Source of the DNA: Salvelinus alpinus
Taxonomy: Eukaryota; Chordata; Actinopteri; Salmoniformes; Salmonidae
Length of the DNA: 64,000 nucleotides
Assembly: GCF_045679555.1 (NCBI RefSeq)
Contig: NC_092092.1
Span: 13,881,190-13,945,189 of the forward strand
Direction of reading: 5' to 3'
Shown: positions 46,891-59,500 of the stretch, one piece after another
Numbering within the stretch: the stretch's first letter is position 1
Layout: every line of letters starts with the position of its first letter
Program-made: the position numbers and the translations under genes
The notes under the pieces: model-generated
What the model was told of the DNA's origin: nothing
Databases searched by the model: none
The model's input: the letters and a program-made list of their open reading frames with translations, nothing else

Positions 46891-48428
46891 AACGTTGAAA
46901 ATAGTCCAGGTGGCCATTTGATTAATTGTTCAGCAGTCTTATGTCTTGGGGGGTAGAAGCTGTTAAGGAGCCTTTTGGTCCTAGACTTGGAGCTCTGGTA
47001 CCGCTTTCCGTGTGGTAGCAGAGAGAACAGTCTATGACTAGGGAGGCTGGAGGCTTTGACAATTTTTGGGGCTTTCCTCTGACATTGCCGAGTATATAGG
47101 TCCTGGATGGCAGGAAGCTTGGCCCCAGTGATGCACTGGTCCGTACACACTACCCTATGTAGCGCCTGATGGTCAGATGCCGAGCAGTTAACATACCAGG
47201 CGGTGATGCAACCCGTCAGGATGCTCTCTATGGTGCAGCTGTAGAACTTTTTGGGACCCATGCCAAATCTTTTCAGTCTCCTGAGGGGAAACGTTTTTTT
47301 CGTACCTTCTTCACGACTGTGTTGGTGTGTTTGGACCATGATAGTTAATTGGTGATGTGGACACCAAGGAACTTGAAACTCTCAACCCGCTCCACTACAG
47401 CTCCGTCTATGTTAATGGGGGCCTGTTCGGCCCGCCTTTTCCTGTAGTCCACGATCAGCTCCTTTGTCTTGCTCACATTGAGGGAGAGGTCGATATCTCA
47501 TCGTTGTCGGTGATCAGGCCTACCACTGTTGTGTCGTCAGCAAACTTAATGATGGTGTTGGAGTTGTGCCTGTCCGTGCAGTCATGAATGAACAGGGAGT
47601 ACAGGAGGGAACTGAGCACGCACCCCTGAGGGGCCCCTGTGTTGAGGATCTGCGTGGCGGATGTGTTGTTACCTACCCTTACCACCTGGGGCAGCCCATC
47701 AGGAAGTCCAGGATCCAGTTGCAGAGGGAGGTGTTTAGTCCCAGGGTCCTTAGCTTAGTGATGAGCTTTGAGGGCACTATGGTGTTGAACGCTGAGCTGT
47801 AGTCAATGAATAGCATTCTCACATAGGTGTTCCTTTCGTCCAGGTGGGAAAGGGCAGTGTGGAGTGCAATAGAGATTGAGTCATCTGTGGATCTGTTGGG
47901 GCGGTATGTGAATTGGAGTGGGTCTAGGGTTTCTGGGTTGATGATACTGATGTGAGCCATGACCAGCCTTCCAAAGCACTTCATGGCTGCCGACGTGAGT
48001 GCTACGGGGTCGTTAGTCATTTAGGCAGGTTACCTTCGCTTTCTTGGGCACAGGGACTATGGTGGTCTGCTTGAAACGTGTAGGTATTGTAGAATGGGTC
48101 AGTGAGAGGTAGAAAGTGTCAATGAAGACACCTGCCAGTTGGCCCGGGCATGCTCAGAATACACGTCCTGGTAATCCGTCTGGCCCTCGGCCTTGTGAAT
48201 GTTGACCTGTTTAAAGGTCTTACTCACATTGGCTACTGAGAGCGTTATCACACAGTCGTCCGGAACAGCTGGTGCTCTCATGCATGCTTCAGTGTTGCTG
48301 GTGGTTTGTCTGAGGGTGTAGCGGGATTTCTTATAAGTGTCCTTGAAATTGGCAGCTTCAGCCTTTAGCTCAGTGCGGATGTTGCCTTTAATCCATGGCT
48401 TCTGGTTGGGATATGTACGTACGGTCAC

Positions 48429-49900
48429 TGTGTGGACTACGTTGTGGCGAAATCCTGCACGGAGCCTTCACCGTGCACTGCCACTTTAAGAGCGCATGAG
48501 CAGTAAGGAAGGAGGAAATAAAGATACCTCGTTCAGCTCTTTGGGGAGGAGCTCTTGGGTGGCGCGACAGTTTGATTGTGTCACGTTCCTGACCTGTTTT
48601 CCGTTGTTTTTGTATTTGTTTAGTATGGTCAGGGCGTGAGCTGGGTGGGTAGTCTATGTTATGTGTTTCTATGTTGGGTTCAATGTGTTGCCTGATATGG
48701 TTCTCAATTAGGGGCAGGTGTTTGGCGTCTCCTCTGATTGAGAACCATATTAAGGTAGGCTGTTCTCACTGTTTGTTTGTGGGTGATTGTCTTCCGTGTT
48801 TGTGTTTGTACCACACGGGACTGTTTCGTTTGTTCTAGTCTGTACCTGTTCGTGCGTTCTTCGTGTTTATGTAAGTTCATATGTTCAGGTCGGTCTACGT
48901 CGTTTTTTTTGTTTTGTAAATTCTCAAGTGTGTTACGTGTTCGTCTGGCTTTAATAAAGCATTCATGTCTTCATACCTCGCTGCGTTTTGGTCCGATCCC
49001 TACACCTCCTCTTCAGACGAAGAGGGGGAAATCAGCCGTTACAGATTGTGTGTGCTGCAGAAGTTTTGTTTGTTTTCAGCGTATGTAGTTGATAAAGTAT
49101 TTAACTAAATCATCGGTGTGATCGAGCTACGTCGTGGTTGTTTTCGTTTGGGACCGTGCCGGTTATGGATCGCATGCAACATTGTTGCGAAGCTTAAACA
49201 TACAAACCGTCAGACGGTCAGACAGTACACCGGCACGCCTGAAGACCACAGCTAAGATCTCTCTTGTTCCCTTTCCCTCTTTCTCTTCCCTCTATCGTTC
49301 CAGTGCTTTACCCTGCAACAGACTCTCTATTTTCCTAATGTACTTCCCATTTGAAGTTCATGGAGCTGGACTATTATTGCCCTGCCAGAAGTATTTGGGT
49401 GGACATTTTAGTTAAAAGGGAGGTTGCTTGCAAGTTGTGTATTGTTATTTGAACTGTAATGAGGTGGGGTGTACTAATGACATGTGGCCGAGAAGATTGT
49501 GGACATTTTTAAGGCCTTTGTTGTGTCTATGAACACCCCCCACATTCATATCCTCTGCACTCCTCCACTGGAAGATAATACATATTACTGCAAATCCTCT
49601 GTTGATGACTGGGTTCTTTCTTGTATGAAGTTGCTGTTAAATTGCTCTGCCATTATTATTGTATGAGGTATTCTGGGTGGGGTTTCCCCTGTGATGTGGG
49701 TTTTATAGGGTTTGTATTCTCTTTTCTCTCCACTGGCTATCTGGTAAACAGGCTACACTCTATTCAGTCTCTTCTACTGATGTGTATGGGTCTGGTAGTG
49801 ATACTCTCTCTATTCTACTCTTTTCCTTTCGGCATGGTTAATACCTGCCTGGCGCCCGAACAAAATCTTTCTTTACCCCTCTCTAATAAATACCGCTACA
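48429..49900. mobile_element. LTR-like insert in the LINE linker
   Basis: LINE coding sequence breaks off after GTACGGTCAC (48428) and resumes at ACGTCATCGATGCAC (49901). The insert starts TGTGTGG and ends GCTACA (TG...CA, as LTR retroelements do). Removing the nested solo LTR leaves about 1.0 kb. It has AATAAA at 48520-48525, a second AATAAA near its right end (49885-49890), and TGGCGCCCGAAC at 49850-49861, like a lysine-tRNA primer-binding site. No gag or pol frame is present and no clean target duplication is seen, so its exact nature (solo LTR or truncated element) is open. Confidence 0.5.
48579..49043 (+). mobile_element. Solo LTR, 465 bp, with 5-bp target duplication
   Basis: Begins TGTCACGTTCCTGACCTG and ends CAGCCGTTACA, so it has TG...CA termini. 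It is flanked by direct repeats GATTG (48574-48578 and 49044-49048). An AATAAA polyadenylation signal is at 48953-48958. I recognise it as a common salmonid LTR, probably Gypsy-type. No internal region: the normal result of recombination between two LTRs. It is inserted inside the larger LTR-like insert. Confidence 0.9.
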
Positions 49901-50999
49901 ACGTCATCGATGCACTTATTGATGAAGCCAGTGACTGAGGTGGTGTATTCCTCAATGCCATTGGATGAATCCCGGAAACATATTCCAGTCTGTGCTAAAC
50001 AGTCCTGTAGCGTAGCATCCGCGTCATCTGACCACTTCCGTATTGAGCGAGTCACTGGTACTTATTGCTTTAGTTTTTGCTTGTAAGCAAGAATCAGGAG
50101 GATAGAATTATGGTCAGATTTGCCAAAATGGAGTGCGAGGGAGAGCTTTGAATGCGTCTCTGTGAGTGGAGTAAAGGTGGACTAGAGTTTTTTTTTTTTC
50201 TCTGGATGCACATGTGACATGCTGGTTGAAATGAGGCGCCGCTTCTGAATGAGCATTTTCTTGTTTACTTATGGCCTTATACAGCTCGTTGAGTGTGGTC
50301 TTAGTGCCAGCATCGGTTTGTGGTGGTAAGTAGACGGCTATGAAAAATATTGGTAGATAGTGTGGTCTACAGCTTATCATGAGGTACTCTACCTCAGGCG
50401 AGCAATACCTCGATACTTCTTTTAATATTAGACATTGGGCACAAGCTGTTATTGACAAATAGACACACAGCCCTGCCCCTCGTCTTACCAGAAGTAGCTT
50501 CTCTGTCCTGCCGATGAAAATCCCACCAGCCGTGTCGTCTCCGTGAAACATAAGATATTACAATTTTGAATATCCCGTTGGTAGGATAGTCTTGATCGTG
50601 TATGATCCATTTTGTGTTCCAATGATTGCACGTTGGCCAATAGAACGGATGGTCGTGGGGGTTTACTCACTCGCCTACGAATTCTCAGAAGGCAGCCTGA
50701 CCTCCGCCACCTTTTTCTCTGTCTTTTCTTCATGGGTATTTGGGCCCGTTCCCGAGAAAGCAGTATATCCTTCGCATCGGACTCGTTAAAATAAAAAATA
50801 TTTGTCCAGTTCGAGGTGAGTAATCGCTGTTCTGATGTCCAGAAATTATTTTCAGTCATAAGAGACGGGAGCAGCAACATTATGTACAAAATAAGTTTTT
50901 AAAAAATAGCACAGTTGGTTAGGAGCCTATAAAACGGCAGACATTCCCCCCCGGCGCCATAGCCTGCATGTCTCTCCTATCCTCTCACTGAAAGGGCTG

Positions 51000-51755
51000 T
51001 TAAAGCTCTGCTTACTGTGTGTGTGTCTGCGGCCATAATGTCCAGACCGTTAGAGACGTTAAACAATGTACTAGGGGTGTAACCTCACGTGTGTTTGTAC
51101 CAAACCATTCGACGTGGGGACCTTGGTTACGCACTGTGACCCCAAGTGAATACCTACAAAAATACCTACATAGACCTATAGGCTATGCGTTGTCCTCTAC
51201 TAATAAAACATTTCAGACTATTCCCTTAAAACAACTAGAACCCATGTTGTAATCAACATTCTAATTTCCTTTTGTGAGGCGCAGCCGGGAACTAGTTCTG
51301 TATGATGGCGTGAGATGGATAAAAACATCGACAGTATGTTGCCAAGCTCAATGAGAATAGGCTATGCAGCTGCCAACACCTCAAAATTATGTTTACAGAT
51401 TTAAGGTGACATCACCCCAGAGCAAGACAGAAATGCAAAGAAAACAACCACAACACAACATTGTCTGCATTCAAGCAGCTGATTCTGGCCAAAGAAATTA
51501 CAAGAGTTATAGGTGCTGGCTTTGATTATATTTTTATAGTCTGTGGTTTATAGCCGCGGATATGCGCCCGTTTCAGCACCTCCTGAAAAATGCTTGAGAC
51601 ACGTTACGAGCTTCCCATTTCAGCAAACAGATAGTACCCGCTCTTAGCAAGCTGGAGTGTTCAATGAATTAGCCAATGCAACCCTGTGTTGTCCTTACTT
51701 AACAGTGACAGTGACAGACATCACCTGAAATTTAGGGCCAGGCTTCGTTATGGGC
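51000..51755. other. Spacer with a possible hAT-type relic
   Basis: TAGGGGTGTAACCTCACG at 51071, with TTTGTACCAAACCATTCG soon after, resembles the end of fish hAT-like non-autonomous elements. I could not find a matching inverted end. The remainder (51200-51755) shows no gene. Confidence 0.35.
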
Positions 51756-51905
51756 CTACTTTTTTTTCACGGTTGCTGCGCTCTGATCGAGCGAGCTACG
51801 GTCAAGCGGGGCATCTCGTTGAACTCGGCACAGCCTAGAGATTATGGTAATGCCATTGCAGCTTCTGTGTGTCTTTAAGCCCCGCACTGTGTCACTCCAT
51901 CCTTG

Positions 51906-51932
51906 CTGTGTGTGTGTGTGTGTGTGCGTGTG

Positions 51933-51968
<36 letters not shown>

Positions 51969-51970
51969 AG
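51906..51970 (+). repeat. (GT)n/(GTGC)n microsatellite
   Basis: GTGTGTGTGT followed by about nine GTGC/GCGT units. It marks the 3' truncation point of the LINE fragment to its right. Confidence 0.95.
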
Positions 51971-51974
51971 AGCT

Positions 51975-52530
51975 TTTCTTTGACATCTGTTGGGAGAAAT
52001 GACTGATTAACAGTTCATGAGGGTCTTGCCGATAGAGTGTATAACCTGCCAGCTGTATGTTATCCATGTCGTCGTTCAGCCACGACTCGGTGAAACATAA
52101 GATATGACAGTTTTTAATATCCCGTTGGTGGGATATATACGTGCTTACAGTTCGTCCCATTTATTTTCCAGCGATTGAATGTTAGCTAGCAGACCGGAAG
52201 GCAAAGGCAGATTAGCCACTCGTCGCCTGATCCTCGCAAGGCACCCTGATCTTTTGCCTCTAAATCTCTGTTTCTTTCTCCAGCGAATCACTGGGATCGG
52301 GGCCTGGTCGGGTGTCTGTAGTATATATCCCTTGCGTCCAACTCATTGAACTACTCATCCAATTCAAGGTGGACGAGTAGGTTCTCGAGGCTCTGATGTC
52401 CAGATGCTCTTTTCGGTCATAAGAGACCGTAGCAGCAACCTTATGTACAAAACAAGTTACGGACAAGGCGAAAAAACAAACAAAATGGCGTGATCGGTTG
52501 AGAGCCAATAAGACGGCAGCCCTACATCAT
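51975..52530 (-). mobile_element. LINE 5'-end fragment (FADD type)
   Basis: Minus-strand piece with the start of the endonuclease: YISHQRDIKNCHILCFTESW, then LNDDMDNIQLAGYTLYRQD (52010-52120). Upstream sequence to 52530 matches the 5' region of the LINE at 46585-50965 (for example CATAAGAGAC, CAGCAACCTTATGTACAAAA near 52415-52455 versus 50858-50890). It has lost everything 3' of the early endonuclease at the (GT)n microsatellite, the opposite polarity from ordinary LINE truncation. Confidence 0.78.
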
Positions 52531-52767
52531 ATATGTTGAGGTGGGTTGATATATTTTGAGATGTGTTGAGGTGTGTTTTGTTTGTATCTGTAGACGTTGT
52601 GGAAACATCTCAATCATCACCCTTTCTTGTCTTTTGAGGCTTCGGCTTGTTTTGAGATGCCAGTGACGTTCTATAACCATAAAACGCAGCCCCATATCCA
52701 CTTTGACATCCTATATCCACTTTATTTAAAGGATAAGGTGTTCATACACAATACATTCATAAACATC

Positions 52768-53337
52768 TTCCCTTCCTGTCTTGTCCCTTCCTGTCTTGTC
52801 CCTTCCTGTCTTGTCCCTTCCCGTCTTGTCCCTTCCTGTCTCGTCCCTTCCTGTCTCGTCCCTTCCCGTCTTCCTGTCTCGTCCCTTCCTGTCTCGTCCC
52901 TTCTTGTCCCTTCCTGTCTTGTCCCTTCCTGTCTTGTCCCTTCCTGTCTTGTCCCTTCCTGTCTTGTCCCTTCCTGTCTTGTCCCTTCCCGTCTTCCCTT
53001 CCTGTCTTGTCCCTTCCTGTCTTGTCCCTTCCTGTCTTGTCCCTTCCTGTCTTGTCCCTTCCTGTCTTGTCCCTTCCCGTCTTGTTCCTTCCCGTCTTCC
53101 CTTCCTGTCTTGTCCCTTCCTGTCTTGTCCCTTCCTGTCTTGTCCCTTCCTGTCTTGTCCCTTCCCGTCTTCCCTTCCTGTCTTGTCCCTTCCCGTCTTC
53201 CCTTCCTGTCTTGTCCCTTCCTGTCTTGTCCCTTCCCGTCTTCCCTTCCTGTCTTGTCCCTTCCTGTCTTGTCCCTTCCCGTCTTCCCTTCCTGTCTTGT
53301 CCCTTCCTGTCTCGTCGCTTCCCGTCTTCCTGTCTTG
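52768..53337 (+). repeat. 15-bp CT-rich minisatellite
   Basis: About 38 units of CTTGTCCCTTCCTGT (15 bp) with variants CTCGTCCC and shortened CGTCTTCCCTTCC units. Open frames on both strands are artefacts. It ends a few bases before a possible acceptor (TTTAG, 53353). Confidence 0.94.
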
Positions 53338-53353
53338 TCCTGTGAGTGTTTAG

Positions 53354-53436
53354 GTTGTGGGGAGCTTCTAATCCAGGACAATGTCGTCTGAAGATGTTCA
53401 CCAGGCACATCTGGACGATGCAGAACAAGTTAATCA
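53354..53436 (+). CDS. Possible first coding exon of an unknown neighbouring gene
   Basis: Sequence between an acceptor-like GTGTTTAG (53353), preceded by the CT-rich array, and a perfect donor GTAAGT (53437-53442). It holds ATG at 53381 in fair context (GGACAATGTCG) and an open acidic stretch MSSEDVHQAHLDDAEQVN. If not spliced the frame ends at TAA within seven bases of the junction. I do not recognise the peptide, and no following exon was found in the window. It may be a chance pattern. Confidence 0.25.
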
Positions 53437-53438
53437 GT

Positions 53439-53462
53439 AAGTAACACACACACACACACACA
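53439..53462 (+). repeat. Short (CA)n run
   Basis: CA repeat immediately after the possible donor site at 53437. Confidence 0.9.
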
Positions 53463-53512
53463 GAGTCAGTTTCAGTAATACTGTCAGTTCCAGCCATGCA
53501 TCTGTGTACAGA

Positions 53513-56500
53513 GAGACACGTCTCGGCTTGGCATGGAGGAGGACATTACAATACAGAGAGACGCCACAACACTACATAGAGAGAGACACGTCTCGGTTTG
53601 GCATGGAGGAGGACATTACAATACAGAGAGACGCCACAACACTACATAGAGAGAGAGACACGTCTCGGTTTGGCATGGAGGAGGACATTACAATACAGAG
53701 AGACGCCACAACACTACATAGAGAGAGAGACACGTCTCAGTTTGGCATGGAGGAGGACATTACAATACAGAGAGACGCCACAACACTACATAGAGAGAGA
53801 CACGTCTCGGTTTGGCATGGAGGAGGACATTACAATACAGAGAGACGCCACAACACTACATAGAGAGAGACACGTCTCGGTTTGGCATGGAGGAGGACAT
53901 TACAATACAGAGAGACGCCACAACACTACATAGAGAGAGAGACGTCTCGGTTTGGCATGGAGGAGGACATTACAATACAGAGAGACGCCACAACACTACA
54001 TAGAGAGAGACACGTCTCGGTTTGGCATGGAGGAGGACATTACAATACAGAGAGACGCCACAACACTACATAGAGAGAGAGACACGTCTGGGTTTGGTAT
54101 GGAGGAGGACATTACAATACAGAGAGACGCCACAACACTACATAGAGAGAGACACGTCTCGGTTTGGTATGGAGGAGGACATTACAATACAGAGAGACGC
54201 CACAACACTACATAGAGAGAGAGACACGTCTCGGTTTGGCATGGAGGAGGACATTACAATACAGAGAGACGCCACAACACTACATAGAGAGAGAGACGTC
54301 TCGGTTTGGCATGGAGGAGGACATTACAATACAGAGAGACGCCACAACACTACATAGAGAGAGAGACACGTCTCGGTTTGGCATGGAGGAGGACATTACA
54401 ATACAGAGAGACGCCACAACACTACATAGAGAGAGACACGTCTCGGTTTGGCATGGAGGAGGACATTACAATACAGAGAGACGCCACAACACTACATAGA
54501 GAGAGACACGTCTCGGTTTGGCATGAAGGAGGACATTACAATACAGAGAGACGCCACAACACTACATAGAGAGAGAGACACGTCTCGGTTTGGCATGGAG
54601 GAGGACATTACAATACAGAGAGACGCCACAACACTACATAGAGAGAGAGACACGTCTCGGTTTGGAGGAGGACATTACAATACAGAGAGACGCCACAACA
54701 CTACATAGAGAGAGAGACACGTCTCGGTTTGGAGGAGGACATTACAATACAGAGAGACGCCACAACACTACATAGAGAGAGAGACACGTCTCGGTTTGGA
54801 GGAGGACATTACAATACAGAGAGACGCCACAACACTACATAGAGAGAGAGACACGTCTCGGTTTGGCATGGAGGAGGACATTACAATACAGAGAGACGCC
54901 ACAACACTACATAGAGAGAGACACGTCTCGGTTTGGCATGGAGGAGGACATTACAATACAGAGAGACGCCACAACACTACATAGAGAGAGAGACACGTCT
55001 CGGTTTGGCATGGAGGAGGACATTACAATACAGAGAGACGCCACAACACTACATAGAGAGAGAGACACGTCTGGGTTTGGCATGGAGGAGGACATTACAA
55101 TACAGAGAGACGCCACAACACTACATAGAGAGAGAGACACGTCTGGGTTTGGTATGGAGGAGGACATTACAATACAGAGAGACGCCACAACACTACATAG
55201 AGAGAGACACGTCTCGGTTTGGTATGGAGGAGGACATTACAATACAGAGAGACGCCACAACACTACATAGAGAGAGAGACACGTCTCGGTTTGGCATGGA
55301 GGAGGACATTACAATACAGAGAGACGCCACAACACTACATAGAGAGAGAGACGTCTCGGTTTGGCATGGAGGAGGACATTACAATACAGAGAGACGCCAC
55401 AACACTACATAGAGAGAGAGACACGTCTCGGTTTGGCATGGAGGAGGACATTACAATACAGAGAGACGCCACAACACTACATAGAGAGAGAGACACGTCT
55501 CGGTTTGGCATGGAGGAGGACATTACAATACAGAGAGACGCCACAACACTACATAGAGAGAGACACGTCTCGGTTTGGCATGGAGGAGGACATTACAATA
55601 CAGAGAGACGCCACAACACTACATAGAGAGAGACACGTCTCGGTTTGGCATGAAGGAGGACATTACAATACAGAGAGACGCCACAACACTACATAGAGAG
55701 AGAGACACGTCTCGGTTTGGCATGGAGGAGGACATTACAATACAGAGAGACGCCACAACACTACATAGAGAGAGAGACACGTCTCGGTTTGGAGGAGGAC
55801 ATTACAATACAGAGAGACGCCACAACACTACATAGAGAGAGAGACACGTCTCGGTTTGGAGGAGGACATTACAATACAGAGAGACGCCACAACACTACAT
55901 AGAGAGAGAGACACGTCTCGGTTTGGAGGAGGACATTACAATACAGAGAGACGCCACAACACTACATAGAGAGAGAGACACGTCTCGGTTTGGCATGGAG
56001 GAGGACATTACAATACAGAGAGACGCCACAACACTACATAGAGAGAGACACGTCTCGGTTTGGCATGGAGGAGGACATTACAATACAGAGAGACGCCACA
56101 ACACTACATAGAGAGAGAGACACGTCTCGGTTTGGCATGGAGGAGGACATTACAATACAGAGAGACGCCACAACACTACATAGAGAGAGACACGTCTCGG
56201 TTTGGCATGGAGGAGGACATTACAATACAGAGAGACGCCACAACACTACATAGAGAGAGAGACACGTCTGGGTTTGGCATGGAGGAGGACATTACAATAC
56301 AGGGAGACGCCACAACACTACATAGAGAGAGAGACACGTCTCGGTTTGGCATGGAGGAGGACATTACAATACAGAGAGACGCCACAACACTACATAGAGA
56401 GAGAGACACGTCTCGGTTTGGCATGGAGGAGGACATTACAATACAGGGAGACGCCACAACACTACATAGAGAGAGAGACACGTCTCGGTTTGGCATGGAG

Positions 56501-59500
56501 GAGGACATTACAATACAGAGAGACGCCACAACACTACATAGAGAGAGACACGTCTCGGTTTGGCATGGAGGAGGACATTACAATACAGAGAGACGCCACA
56601 ACACTACATAGAGAGAGAGACACGTCTCGGTTTGGCATGGAGGAGGACATTACAATACAGGGAGACGCCACAACACTACATAGAGAGAGACACGTCTCGG
56701 TTTGGCATGGAGGAGGACATTACAATACAGAGAGACGCCACAACACTACATAGAGAGAGAGACACGTCTCGGTTTGGCATGGAGGAGGACATTACAATAC
56801 AGAGAGACGCCACAACACTACATAGAGAGAGACACGTCTCGGTTTGGCATGGAGGAGGACATTACAATACAGAGAGACGCCACAACACTACATAGAGAGA
56901 GAGACACGTCTCGGTTTGGCATGGAGGAGGACATTACAATACATAGAGATTCGCCACAACACTACATAGAGAGAGACACGTCTCGGTTTGGCATGGAGGA
57001 GGACATTACAATACAGAGAGACGCCACAACACTACATAGAGAGAGAGACACGTCTCGGTTTGGTATGGAGGAGGACATTACAATACAGAGAGACGCCACA
57101 ACACTACATAGAGAGAGACACGTCTCGGTTTGGCATGGAGGAGGACATTACAATACAGAGAGACGCCACAACACTACATAGAGAGAGAGACACGTCTCGG
57201 TTTGGCATGGAGGAGGACATTACAATACAGAGAGACGCCACAACACTACATAGAGAGAGAGACGTCTCGGTTTGGCATGGAGGAGGACATTACAATACAG
57301 AGAGACGCCACAACACTACATAGAGAGAGACACGTCTCGGGTTGGCATGGAGGAGGACATTACAATACAGAGAGACGCCACAACACTACATAGAGAGAGA
57401 GACACGTCTCGGTTTGGAGGAGGACATTACAATACAGAGAGACGCCACAACACTACATAGAGAGAGAGACACGTCTCGGTTTGGCATGGAGGAGGACATT
57501 ACAATACAGAGAGACGCCACAACACTACATAGAGAGAGACACGTCTCGGTTTGGCATGGAGGAGGACATTACAATACAGAGAGACGCCACAACACTACAT
57601 AGAGAGAGACACGTCTCGGTTTGGCATGGAGGAGGACATTACAATACAGAGAGACGCCACAACACTACATAGAGAGAGAGACGTCTCGGTTTGGCATGGA
57701 GGAGGACATTACAATACAGAGAGACGCCACAACACTACATAGAGAGAGACACGTCTCGGTTTGGCATGGAGGAGGACATTACAATACAGAGAGACGCCAC
57801 AACACTACATAGAGAGAGAGACACGTCTGGGTTTGGTATGGAGGAGGACATTACAATACAGAGAGACGCCACAACACTACATAGAGAGAGACACGTCTCG
57901 GTTTGGTATGGAGGAGGACATTACAATACAGAGAGACGCCACAACACTACATAGAGAGAGAGACACGTCTCGGTTTGGCATGGAGGAGGACATTACAATA
58001 CAGAGAGACGCCACAACACTACATAGAGAGAGACACGTCTCGGTTTGGTATGGAGGAGGACATTACAATACAGAGAGACGCCACAACACTACATAGAGAG
58101 AGAGACGTCTCGGTTTGGCATGGAGGAGGACATTACAATACAGAGAGACGCCACAACACTACATAGAGAGAGAGACACGTCTCGGTTTGGCATGGAGGAG
58201 GACATTACAATACAGAGAGACGCCACAACACTACATAGAGAGAGAGACACGTCTCGGTTTGGCATGGAGGAGGACATTACAATACAGAGAGACGCCACAA
58301 CACTACATAGAGAGAGACACGTCTCGGTTTGGCATGGAGGAGGACATTACAATACAGAGAGACGCCACAACACTACATAGAGAGAGACACGTCTCGGTTT
58401 GGCATGAAGGAGGACATTACAATACAGAGAGACGCCACAACACTACATAGAGAGAGAGACACGTCTCGGTTTGGCATGGAGGAGGACATTACAATACAGA
58501 GAGACGCCACAACACTACATAGAGAGAGAGACACGTCTCGGTTTGGAGGAGGACATTACAATACAGAGAGACGCCACAACACTACATAGAGAGAGAGACA
58601 CGTCTCGGTTTGGAGGAGGACATTACAATACAGAGAGACGCCACAACACTACATAGAGAGAGACACGTCTCGGTTTGGAGGAGGACATTACAATACAGAG
58701 AGACGCCACAACACTACATAGAGAGAGAGACACGTCTCGGTTTGGCATGGAGGAGGACATTACAATACAGAGAGACGCCACAACACTACATAGAGAGAGA
58801 GACACGTCTCGGTTTGGCATGGAGGAGGACATTACAATACAGAGAGACGCCACAACACTACATAGAGAGAGAGACGTCTCGGTTTGGCATGGAGGAGGAC
58901 ATTACAATACAGAGAGACGCCACAACACTACATAGAGAGAGAGACGTCTCGGTTTGGCATGGAGGAGGACATTACAATACAGAGAGACGCCACAACACTA
59001 CATAGAGAGAGAGACACGTCTCGGTTTGGCATGGAGGAGGACATTACAATACAGGGAGACGCCACAACACTACATAGAGAGAGACACGTCTCGGTTTGGC
59101 ATGGAGGAGGACATTACAATACAGAGAGACGCCACAACACTACATAGAGAGAGAGACACGTCTCGGTTTGGCATGGAGGAGGACATTACAATACAGAGAG
59201 ACGCCACAACACTACATAGAGAGAGACACGTCTCGGTTTGGCATGGAGGAGGACATTACAATACAGAGAGACGCCACAACACTACATAGAGAGAGAGACA
59301 CGTCTCGGTTTGGCATGGAGGAGGACATTACAATACATAGAGACGCCACAACACTACATAGAGAGAGACACGTCTCGGTTTGGCATGGAGGAGGACATTA
59401 CAATACAGAGAGACGCCACAACACTACATAGAGAGAGAGACACGTCTCGGTTTGGTATGGAGGAGGACATTACAATACAGAGAGACGCCACAACACTACA

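Larger units (their letters stand above)
46585..50965 (-). mobile_element. Long LINE (FADD type), endonuclease to 3' UTR, interrupted
   Basis: Minus-strand LINE read from right to left. 5' UTR and start about 50890-50965. Endonuclease: LLANVQSLEHKMDHTRSRL and QNCNILCFTET (about 50600-50760), YCSPEVEYLMISCRPHYLP and AVYLPPQTDA (about 50290-50430). Linker: GIEEYTTSVTGFINKCIDDV (49905-49965), then an LTR-like insert (48429-49900), then [20 protein letters not shown] (48350-48415). [38 protein letters not shown] (motif A), TGAPQGCVLSSLLYSLF (motif B), IIKFADDTTVVGLI (catalytic box, about 47520-47560). Thumb and C-terminus 46900-47330. Several frameshifts (around 47470, 47340 and 48030) kill it. 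It is the most complete copy of this family in the window. Confidence 0.88.

Noticed and set aside
48590..49940. Short frames within and around the LTR segments as possible retroviral genes
   Set aside because: No gag, protease, RT or envelope motifs; the sequence reads as LTR and leader DNA only.
52597..52770. Possible exon with MWKHLNHHPFLSFEASACFE after a CTGTAG acceptor-like site
   Set aside because: No donor site before the CT-rich array, no recognised domain, and the frame runs straight into minisatellite sequence.
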